This document shows positions 1 to 8,681 of a stretch of DNA of 11,497 bases, in pieces (position 1 is the first letter of the stretch; every line of letters starts with the position of its first letter). The notes under the pieces were generated by a model. It was not told the origin of the DNA and did not search any database. It worked only from the letters and a program-made list of their open reading frames with translations. The translations under genes were made by a program, and so were the position numbers. The stretch is taken from contig JAITSR010000147.1 of assembly GCA_031287655.1 (NCBI GenBank), positions 1-11,497 on the forward strand, in the 5' to 3' direction. Source of the stretch: Clostridiales bacterium (lineage in GTDB: Bacteria; Bacillota; Clostridia; WRLR01).

Positions 1-1
1 G

Positions 2-2413
2 GTCGACGGTACAGGCAAGTACTTTTTCGACGGTGTCGAGCGCTTTTGTGCCTTTAGACGCGTTTCGGGATCATTGCTGGGTTGGTCGGTCGCGATCGCC
101 ACGCCGCTGAATGAGAGCCCCGCGGCGAAGGTACAGGGCGACCTTATTATTTCGTCGGTGCTGCTGCTGCTGGTCGGTATCGTGATTTCGCTTTTTATGT
201 CAAGAGTCGTCGCGAAGCCCTATTATCAGATCGAGCGGCAAAAACTCCACCTTGAGGAACTGCACGAGGTCGCCGAGGCGGCGTCGGGCGCCAAGTCCAA
301 TTTCCTCGCAAACATGAGTCATGAAATGCGCACGCCGCTCAACGCGATCATCGGCCTTTCGGACCTGACGCTCGGCGACGAGGAACCGCTGCCGGAGTCG
401 GCGCGCGAGAATCTTGAAAAAATCTATTCGTCCGGTATGACGCTGCTCGGTACGGTCAACGACATCCTCGACATCTCAAAAATCGAGGCCGGGAAGTTTG
501 AACTGGTCCCGCTGGAATACAACATCCCGAGCCTCGTCAACGATACGGTCACACAGAACATCCTGCGCAAGGGCGAAAAACCGATTGAGTTCGTGCTCAC
601 GATCGACGGGACGCTGCCGGTCACGCTCTACGGCGACGAACTCCGCGTCAAGCAGCTTTTCAACAACCTGCTGTCGAACGCGTTCAAATATACAAAGGAG
701 GGTACCGTGGAATTTGCCCTCGAGTGCGAGCGCGACGCCGCCGACCCGGAGACCGTGTGGATGACGGCGCGTGTCCGGGACACAGGCGCCGGAATCCGCA
801 GCGAGGACTTGAATAAACTGTTCTCCGACTACAATCAGGTCGACACGAAGGCGAATCGCAAGATTGAGGGGACCGGTCTCGGGCTCGCGATCACAAAGAA
901 GATGGCCGAGCTGATGGGCGGCGAGATCACAGTCGAGAGCGAGTACGGGAAGGGCAGCGTCTTTACGGTCCGCTTCAAACAAAAGTACGTCTCGGACGAC
1001 ACGATCGGGAGTACGGTCGTCGAGAATCTGCGCAGCTTCCGCTATTCCAACAACAAGCGCACACAGCACAGCAAACTCACGCGGCTCAGCCTGCCATACG
1101 CGAAGGTGCTGATCGTCGACGACGTCCAGACGAACCTCGACGTCGCGCGCGGTATGATGAAGCCCTACGGGATGCAGATCGACTGCGTGATGAGCGGACC
1201 TTGCGCGATTGAAGCGATCCGCTCCGAAGAAGTGCGTTACAACGCGATCTTTATGGACCATATGATGCCGGGCATGGACGGGATCGAGGCCGTGCGTATC
1301 ATTCGTGAGGAGATCGGGACGGATTACGCGAAAAACATTCCGGTCATCGCGCTGACCGCGAACGCGATTCTGGGGAACGAGGAGATGTTCCTGAGCCGCG
1401 GCTTCCAAGCCTTTATCTCAAAGCCGATCGACATCGGCCAGCTCGACTCGGTGATCCGTCAGTGGGTGCGCGACAAGAGTACGGAGGCGCAGCTCGCGGA
1501 GCGCAAGGTCAGCGCCGACGGGTTGGTCGAGGGCATTGACATGCGCAGCGGGCGGGAGCGGAGGCGCTTTGCGGACCGGCGCGCCGACACGTCCCGCAGG
1601 ACCGGCGTGGATCGCAGGGTGGACCCTGAAAAATGGGCGGCGCTGATGGCCGAACACAAGGCGCTGATGGCTGAACACGAGGCGTTGATGAAGGTGCATG
1701 CCGACATGGCGGACGCGGCCGCCGCGGTCGCCGCGAACGGCGGGGAAAGCGCCGGGGCTTTCGCGGACTGGAAGATCGACGGCCTCGATATGGATAAATG
1801 CCTTGAGCGCTTTGGCGGCGACGTGGAATCGGTGCTGCTCGTGCTGCGTTCCTATGCCACGAATACCCGCCCGGATTTAGAAAAGGCGCGCGCGGTCACG
1901 CAGGAAAAACTCTCCGACTACGCGGTCACCGTACACGGGATCAAGGGCAGCAGCCGCGGTATCTGCGCGGAGCCGGTCGGAGCCGCGGCGGAGGCGCTCG
2001 AACACGCGGCAAAAGCCGGGAACTTCGAGTTTGTGAGCCAAAACAACGCCGCGTTTATCGCGGCGGCCGAACGGTTGATCGGGGACTTGAACATAAAGCT
2101 GAAGGCCGTGGACGACACGAACCAAAAGCCCGAACGGGAAGCGCCGGACAGGCTCGTGCTCGACCGGTTAAAAGACGCGTGCGTCAGCTATGACATGGAC
2201 GGCGTCGACACGATGCTGTCGGAGTTGGAGTGTTTCTCCTATACCGCCGCGGACGCGCGGGAACTTGTCGAATGGCTTCGCGCGTCGGTCGACCGCATGG
2301 AATTTAGGGAGATCGCGGAAAGGCTGTCGTCCGGCGCCGCGGAGCAGGCGGCGAACGACACGCAGCCGGAGGGCGGCGCGCAGAACAGCTCCGATTTTTC
2401 CGGTGTCGCGTAA
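2..2413 (+). CDS. Hybrid sensor histidine kinase (Cache remnant-TM-HisKA-HATPase-REC-HPt), 5' partial
   Basis: This is a membrane sensor kinase that autophosphorylates a histidine and passes phosphate through its own receiver and HPt domain. The frame is open to the window edge, so a TTG at 74 is not the real start. Residues before it (FFDGVERFCAF, then LGWSVAIATP) look like the end of an extracellular Cache sensor. Numbering from the TTG: membrane segment about 23-45; signalling helix 50-72; HisKA with SHEMRTPLN, phospho-His83; HATPase N box NNLLSN at 197-202, G1 DTGAG at 236-240, G2 GTGLG at 266-270; receiver about 343-467 with D349/D350, phospho-Asp395, T428 and K450. An Arg-rich linker and heptad coil (494-550) follow, then an HPt domain about 567-672 with His621 in VHGIKGSS, and a helical tail about 692-752 of unknown role. 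All catalytic residues are present. It converges on the dapF-like gene. The stimulus and partner regulator are unknown. Confidence 0.93.
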   Translation, partial: VDGTGKYFFDGVERFCAFRRVSGSLLGWSVAIATPLNESPAAKVQGDLIISSVLLLLVGIVISLFMSRVVAKPYYQIERQKLHLEELHEVAEAASGAKSNFLANMSHEMRTPLNAIIGLSDLTLGDEEPLPESARENLEKIYSSGMTLLGTVNDILDISKIEAGKFELVPLEYNIPSLVNDTVTQNILRKGEKPIEFVLTIDGTLPVTLYGDELRVKQLFNNLLSNAFKYTKEGTVEFALECERDAADPETVWMTARVRDTGAGIRSEDLNKLFSDYNQVDTKANRKIEGTGLGLAITKKMAELMGGEITVESEYGKGSVFTVRFKQKYVSDDTIGSTVVENLRSFRYSNNKRTQHSKLTRLSLPYAKVLIVDDVQTNLDVARGMMKPYGMQIDCVMSGPCAIEAIRSEEVRYNAIFMDHMMPGMDGIEAVRIIREEIGTDYAKNIPVIALTANAILGNEEMFLSRGFQAFISKPIDIGQLDSVIRQWVRDKSTEAQLAERKVSADGLVEGIDMRSGRERRRFADRRADTSRRTGVDRRVDPEKWAALMAEHKALMAEHEALMKVHADMADAAAAVAANGGESAGAFADWKIDGLDMDKCLERFGGDVESVLLVLRSYATNTRPDLEKARAVTQEKLSDYAVTVHGIKGSSRGICAEPVGAAAEALEHAAKAGNFEFVSQNNAAFIAAAERLIGDLNIKLKAVDDTNQKPEREAPDRLVLDRLKDACVSYDMDGVDTMLSELECFSYTAADARELVEWLRASVDRMEFREIAERLSSGAAEQAANDTQPEGGAQNSSDFSGVA
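1640..1702 (+). repeat. Tandem 21-bp repeat encoding a heptad coiled coil
   Basis: Three adjacent 21-bp units start at 1640, 1661 and 1682. The first two differ at only two bases, and the third is more diverged. They encode ALMAEHK, ALMAEHE and ALMKVHA in the linker between the receiver and HPt domains of the kinase. The period equals one heptad, so copy-number change would lengthen or shorten a coil without breaking the frame. Confidence 0.8.
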
Positions 2414-2435
2414 ATAATGAAAGGCCGATCCTGTG

Positions 2436-2453
2436 ACGGCGAGGCGCCGCCGT
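2436..2453. terminator. Possible hairpin between the convergent kinase and dapF-like genes
   Basis: A perfect 6-bp inverted repeat, ACGGCG and CGCCGT, is separated by 6 nt in the 44-nt gap between two convergent stops. It is GC-rich and symmetric, so it could act in both directions. There is no U tract on either side, so this is at best a weak or Rho-dependent stop signal. Confidence 0.3.
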
Positions 2454-2457
2454 AAGT

Positions 2458-3420
2458 TCAGCGCCCCGCCGTCAGCCTTTCCGCAAATTCGGCGGCGGGC
2501 GCGAATGTCCCGACGCGGCTCACAGTCCCGGTCATACGGACAGTCCAGTCCGCGCCGATCTCGATCTCGAGCGCGCCGCCCGGCATGTGTACGGTCAGGC
2601 TGCCGTCGACGAGCCCGAGCCTGTGCGCGGCGCTCGCCGCGGCGCAGCTGCTGGTTCCGGACGCGAGCGTATAACCCGCCCCACGCTCATAGATTTCAAT
2701 TTGAATGTTGCGCCGGTCGAGGACCTTCATAAATTGCACGTTGATCCGGTTCGGAAAGCATGGCGCGGACTCGGCGATCCGCCCCGTCTCGACCGCCTCG
2801 TCCTTGGAAAGCGCGCCGACCGGGATCACGCAGTGCGGGTTGCCGATTGAGACGCATGTGACGCGGTAGTCTTTGCCGCCAAAGGTCATCGGTTCGTCCA
2901 CGACCTCCCTGTCCGCGCCCGCGACGGGGATCTCCCCGCTCCGGAACGTGACCTTGCCCATCATCACCTTCATCAGCGCGCCATCCTCTGAGAGATAGTC
3001 GACCGTGACGTCGCCGCCGAGAGTCGCGAGCGTGAACGAACGATCATGTACATACCCGAAGTCCTTCAGATATTTTGAAAAAATGCGCACGCCGCTCCCG
3101 CTCTTTTCCGCCTCGCCGCCGTCCGGATTGTAGATCCGCACGCCGATCCGCCCGCCGCCCGCGTCGACCGGGCCGTATAAAATGCCGTCGCTCCCGCAGC
3201 CAAAATTGCGGTCGCAAATCAGCCGGACCGCATCAATATCGAGCGGCGGCGCGTCAGGCCCCGCCCACGCGCCGTTTGACGCGCCGCCCGCAGTCTCCTT
3301 GCCGCCCGCCCCCGCGAGCAAAATGTCCCGCGCTCCGTTCTGCGCGTTCCTGCGCGGATCATAGACCAAATAGTCATTCCCGAGCGCGTGGTATTTTTCC
3401 AGCGTGACTTGCTGTCTCAT
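2458..3420 (-). CDS. dapF: Diaminopimelate epimerase family protein with both catalytic Cys replaced by Ser
   Basis: The DapF family interconverts LL- and meso-diaminopimelate in lysine and peptidoglycan synthesis, using two cysteines as acid and base. The protein has the family layout: KYHALGNDY near the N-terminus, DRNFGCGSDG, then NPDGGEAEKSGSG, SIGNPHCVIP, and ERGAGYTLASGTSSCAA. The first catalytic position, normally Cys in a CGNG motif, is Ser (codon 3100-3102). The second, normally Cys in ACGTG, is also Ser (codon 2659-2661). Epimerase activity is therefore doubtful, and the symbol marks family only. About 35 residues of Gly/Ala-rich insert (3241-3345) lie between YDP and the ICDRNFG region. 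The ATG at 3420 was chosen because GGAGG (3430-3434) sits 9 nt upstream; an in-frame ATG at 3441 has no such site. The secA stop is 31 nt upstream, so an operon with secA is likely. Confidence 0.88.
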   Translation of the reverse strand: MRQQVTLEKYHALGNDYLVYDPRRNAQNGARDILLAGAGGKETAGGASNGAWAGPDAPPLDIDAVRLICDRNFGCGSDGILYGPVDAGGGRIGVRIYNPDGGEAEKSGSGVRIFSKYLKDFGYVHDRSFTLATLGGDVTVDYLSEDGALMKVMMGKVTFRSGEIPVAGADREVVDEPMTFGGKDYRVTCVSIGNPHCVIPVGALSKDEAVETGRIAESAPCFPNRINVQFMKVLDRRNIQIEIYERGAGYTLASGTSSCAAASAAHRLGLVDGSLTVHMPGGALEIEIGADWTVRMTGTVSRVGTFAPAAEFAERLTAGR

Positions 3421-3451
3421 GACACGTCGCCTCCATTTCATTTTGAATAAG

Positions 3452-6190
<2,739 letters not shown>

Positions 6191-6197
6191 CCACGTT

Positions 6198-6202
6198 CCT
6201 CT
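6198..6202 (-). promoter_or_regulatory. Ribosome binding site deciding the secA start
   Basis: AGAGG on the minus strand lies 7 nt upstream of the ATG at 6190. Together with the conserved N-terminus that follows, it favours this start over the in-frame ATG at 6265. Confidence 0.65.
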
Positions 6203-6295
6203 CGCGTCCTCCGGGACGGCGCCCCGACAGCCTCCGCTTTCTCGCTCCAACGAGCCCGCCGTCACCTTGCCCGCCTGTGATTTGCTCTTGTCGCT

Positions 6296-6304
6296 ATTTT
6301 AGCA
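6296..6304 (-). promoter_or_regulatory. Candidate extended -10 promoter for secA
   Basis: On the minus strand the sequence TGCTAAAAT gives an extended -10 (TGn) followed by TAAAAT, a 5/6 match to TATAAT. The -35 region at 17-bp spacing is poor. Transcription would start near 6289, leaving a leader of about 100 nt before secA. The rest of the 152-nt spacer between the REC-HD-GYP gene and secA (6191-6342) holds GC-rich inverted bases but no convincing terminator, so some read-through from the upstream gene is possible. Confidence 0.4.
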
Positions 6305-6342
6305 TAATTACCGGCGAAAAGGAAGCGATTGCACAGAGTGGG

Positions 6343-7401
6343 TCAGCTGGCGAAGCGGGTGCAGGCGACGCGGATGACCGGTTCGAGCGCGGGGTCAAAG
6401 TGGCTGCCGCAGCCTTGGAGCAGAATCTCGATTGCCTGCTCGTGCGAAAACGCGGGCTTATAGGGCCGCTTGGAGATCAGCGCGTCATAGACGTCCGCGA
6501 CCGCCATCAGCCTGCCCTCGAGCGGGATGTCAGCCCCCGCAAGGCCGCGCGGGTAGCCGGAGCCGTCCCATTTTTCATGGTGCGATCCGGCCATGATCTT
6601 CGCGTGCTTTAAAAAAGCGTTCTCGCTCGTACTTTTCTGAATCCGGTCGATAATCTCCTCGCCGAATATCGAGTGCTTCTTCATTTCCTCAAATTCCGCC
6701 GGCGTCAGCTTACCCGGCTTTAGCAGGATATGATCGTGGATCGAAATTTTGCCGACGTCATGGAGTTGGGATGATTGCAGCATAAGGTCGATGTCCCATG
6801 TCAGCAGTTCGTCCGTGTAGACATTGAGGTTCATCAGTTCTGTGACGAGCAGGCGAAGCGTCCGGGACGTCCGGAAAACATGTTCGCCGGTTACATCGTC
6901 GCGGCACTCAACGAGTTCGCTGACCGTTGTGAGGATTGCGGTCTGAAGTTCGGTCACGGCGCGCGTTTTCATATTCACAAGGCTCTGAAGGTTGTTGTTG
7001 ATGTATTCGAGCTCCGCCCGCTGCGTTTCAACGAGCAGATGCCGCTCGATCCGCTTTATGAGGCGGGGCGGGGAGAACGGCTTTGTGATGTAGTCGACCG
7101 CGCCGAGGGAAAAGCCTTCGATCTCATCCTTCTCATCGGACTGCGAACTCAAAAAGACGACCGGGATACGCCTCGTGCGCGGGTCGGCCTGCAGGATACG
7201 CAGGGCTTCATATCCGGTCATGCCCGGCATCAGCACGTCAAGCAAAATCAAGTCGGGTATCGTATTTTTGAGGAAGCGGAACATCATTTCCGCGCTTGGG
7301 ACGGTAAAGGCGTCATACTCTACCATCAGGATATTTCTGGCCACTTTCAGTGTGATCGCGTTGTCGTCAACGATCAGGATCTTTTTTCTGGCAACCATCA
7401 T
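6343..7401 (-). CDS. Response regulator with HD-GYP phosphodiesterase domain (RpfG type)
   Basis: This is a cytoplasmic two-component regulator whose output domain belongs to the HD-GYP family, which hydrolyses cyclic di-GMP; some members act on related dinucleotides. The receiver spans about 5-123, with acidic residues D12/D13, phospho-Asp55 in LLDVLMPG, and K107. A helical linker (about 124-158) leads to HD-GYP. The metal and catalytic motifs are intact: H174 in TGEHVFR, H214-D215 in LHDVGK, H243 in KKHS, H274-H275 in SHHEKWDG, G282-Y283-P284, and D303 in VADVYDAL. Activity is therefore expected. Two adjacent ATGs (7401 and 7398) are possible; GGAGG at 7408-7412 is 6 nt from the first. The gene stands upstream of secA on the same strand, across a 152-nt gap. 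Its cognate kinase is not shown by the sequence, though the hybrid kinase in this window is a candidate. Confidence 0.93.
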   Translation of the reverse strand: MMVARKKILIVDDNAITLKVARNILMVEYDAFTVPSAEMMFRFLKNTIPDLILLDVLMPGMTGYEALRILQADPRTRRIPVVFLSSQSDEKDEIEGFSLGAVDYITKPFSPPRLIKRIERHLLVETQRAELEYINNNLQSLVNMKTRAVTELQTAILTTVSELVECRDDVTGEHVFRTSRTLRLLVTELMNLNVYTDELLTWDIDLMLQSSQLHDVGKISIHDHILLKPGKLTPAEFEEMKKHSIFGEEIIDRIQKSTSENAFLKHAKIMAGSHHEKWDGSGYPRGLAGADIPLEGRLMAVADVYDALISKRPYKPAFSHEQAIEILLQGCGSHFDPALEPVIRVACTRFAS

Positions 7402-7534
7402 TTGATGCCTCCGCTTTGTTGTCCTTTAACAGATAGTTACTTTTTAACTATTTACCCATAAACTCATGTAAATAAACACCAAATGGACTTTTTTTGTTTA
7501 TGAAACAACTGATTGTTTATTACGTGACAAACAA
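7402..7534 (-). promoter_or_regulatory. AT-rich upstream region of the HD-GYP gene with inverted repeats
   Basis: This stretch is strikingly AT-rich against the GC-rich genes around it. It contains a perfect 7-bp inverted repeat, ATAGTTA (7433-7439) and TAACTAT (7445-7451), with a 5-nt spacer. A second perfect pair is ATAAACA (7472-7478) and TGTTTAT (7495-7501), and TGTTTAT occurs again at 7514-7520. The location fits a promoter and operator region for the HD-GYP gene. I could not identify a convincing -35/-10 pair, so which repeats are functional is unknown. Confidence 0.45.
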
Positions 7535-7571
7535 AAAAACCGCGGCGCTTTTGGCTTGCTCCGCGGTTTTT
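7535..7571 (-). terminator. Rho-independent terminator of cysK
   Basis: An 11-bp perfect stem is formed by AAAAACCGCGG (7535-7545) and CCGCGGTTTTT (7561-7571) around a 15-nt loop. On the minus strand the stem is followed by a run of seven T, and it begins 21 nt beyond the cysK stop. The A run on the other side makes it potentially bidirectional. Confidence 0.9.
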
Positions 7572-7592
7572 ATTGATAAAGCAAAGATACGC

Positions 7593-8522
7593 CTATTCGG
7601 AGAACAGCGGCGTTGACAGATAGCGCTCGCCGGTGTCCGGCAGGATTACGACAATCGACTTGCCGTGATTTTCAGGCCGCTTCGCAAGCTCGGTCGCGGC
7701 CCAGAGCGCCGCGCCGGACGAAATGCCCACGAGCACGCCTTCGGCCTTTGCGAGTTTGCGGCCGGTCACAAAGGCGTTCTCGTTTTCGACGGTGATGATC
7801 TCGTCATAGACGGAGGTGTCGAGCGTATCGGGAATGAAACCCGCGCCGATGCCCTGAATTTTATGGGGGCCCGAGGCGCCCTTCGACAGCACCGGGGAGT
7901 CGGCGGGTTCGACCGCGACGACGCGCAGGCCCGGCTTTTTTGACTTTAAGAACTCGCCCGCGCCCGTGAGCGTGCCGCCCGTACCGACGCCGCTTACGAG
8001 GATGTCGACCGCGCCGTCCGTATCCTCCCAGATTTCGGGGCCGGTCGTCTCGCGGTGGACCTTGGGGTTCGCCGGATTCACAAACTGACCCGGGATAAAG
8101 CTCCCGGGCGTTTGCGCCGCGAGTTCCTCGGCGCGCGCGATCGCGCCCTTCATGCCCTTCGCGCCCTCTGTGAGCACGACCTCCGCGCCGTAGGCTTTTA
8201 ACAGGTTCCGGCGCTCGACGCTCATTGTCTCCGGCATCGTCAGGACGATCCGATAGCCGCGTGACGCCGCGACGGCGGCGAGGCCGATGCCCGTGTTGCC
8301 GCTCGTCGGCTCAATGATCACGGCGCCCTCTTTTAGCAGCCCTTTAGCCTCGGCGTCTTCTATCATCGCCTTTGCGATCCTGTCCTTCACGCTCCCGGCG
8401 GGATTGAAGTATTCCAATTTACCGATCAGCTTTGCCGAGAGCCCTTCCTGCTTTGCGTAGTTGCCGAGCTCGAGCAGCGGTGTGTTTCCGACGAGCTCCG
8501 TAAATGATTTGTAGACCCCCAT
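7593..8522 (-). CDS. cysK: Cysteine synthase A (O-acetylserine sulfhydrylase), PLP-dependent
   Basis: This cytoplasmic enzyme makes L-cysteine from O-acetylserine and sulfide. From the ATG at 8522 the protein is 309 aa, a normal family length. It shows the N-terminal TELVGNTPLLEL, the PLP lysine in NPAGSVKDR (K46), the substrate loop EPTSGNTGIGLA, the phosphate-binding loop GVGTGGTLTGAG, and GISSGAA near the C-terminus. AAGGAGG lies at 8535-8541. It is 12 nt from this ATG but only 3 nt from an in-frame ATG at 8531, so the exact start is uncertain by three residues. The ATG at 8549 is unlikely because the ribosome site is inside it. The gene is alone between its own promoter and terminator, and no serine acetyltransferase (cysE) gene is adjacent here. 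A threonine dehydratase-like role is less likely given the intact CysK motifs. Confidence 0.95.
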   Translation of the reverse strand: MGVYKSFTELVGNTPLLELGNYAKQEGLSAKLIGKLEYFNPAGSVKDRIAKAMIEDAEAKGLLKEGAVIIEPTSGNTGIGLAAVAASRGYRIVLTMPETMSVERRNLLKAYGAEVVLTEGAKGMKGAIARAEELAAQTPGSFIPGQFVNPANPKVHRETTGPEIWEDTDGAVDILVSGVGTGGTLTGAGEFLKSKKPGLRVVAVEPADSPVLSKGASGPHKIQGIGAGFIPDTLDTSVYDEIITVENENAFVTGRKLAKAEGVLVGISSGAALWAATELAKRPENHGKSIVVILPDTGERYLSTPLFSE

Positions 8523-8564
8523 AAGTTTCATGCCCCTCCTTGATAGCAAATATACGAGTATTCA

Positions 8565-8586
8565 TATAAAACTGATATGTTTTATA
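8565..8586. promoter_or_regulatory. Candidate operator: perfect 8-bp inverted repeat at the cysK promoter
   Basis: TATAAAAC and GTTTTATA flank a 6-nt spacer (TGATAT). The repeat overlaps the downstream part of the -10 hexamer of the cysK promoter and covers the likely transcription start. This is the position expected for a repressor site. The regulator is not known; a cysteine or sulfur-responsive factor is an inference from the target gene only. Confidence 0.5.
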
Positions 8587-8612
8587 GTATACGAGAAAAC
8601 GCTGTTTGTCAA
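8584..8612 (-). promoter_or_regulatory. Sigma-A promoter of cysK
   Basis: On the minus strand a perfect -35 TTGACA (8607-8612) is followed by a 17-nt spacer and TACTAT (8584-8589). TATACT overlaps it at 15-nt spacing, and TATAAA follows. Transcription would start near 8577, about 55 nt before the cysK start. TATACGAG occurs twice as a direct repeat (8551-8558 and 8588-8595) in the same stretch. Confidence 0.8.
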
Positions 8613-8644
8613 GCGGATTTTAAAAAATAATTTTGCAAAAAGCG

Positions 8645-8673
8645 TTGCCCGGCGGCGGCTGACCTGCTACACT
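8645..8673 (+). promoter_or_regulatory. Candidate extended -10 promoter for mutY
   Basis: TTGCCC (8645-8650) is followed, after 17 nt, by TACACT (8668-8673), preceded directly by TGC, which makes an extended -10. The predicted transcription start, about 7 nt downstream, falls at 8680-8682, on or next to the mutY ATG. The divergent cysK promoter lies just upstream. Confidence 0.5.
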
Positions 8674-8681
8674 GAACCATT

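Noticed and set aside
476..1408. Open frame of 310 codons on the minus strand
   Set aside because: It is antisense to the catalytic and receiver domains of the hybrid kinase and is a shadow of their codon bias.
2433..2732. Arg-rich open frame on the plus strand after the kinase
   Set aside because: It overlaps the C-terminal coding part of the dapF-like gene antisense, and its composition is that of a frame-shifted high-GC gene.
6191..6265. N-terminal extension of SecA from the ATG at 6265
   Set aside because: The 25 added residues are unlike SecA N-termini, and the ATG at 6190 has its own ribosome site and begins the conserved sequence.
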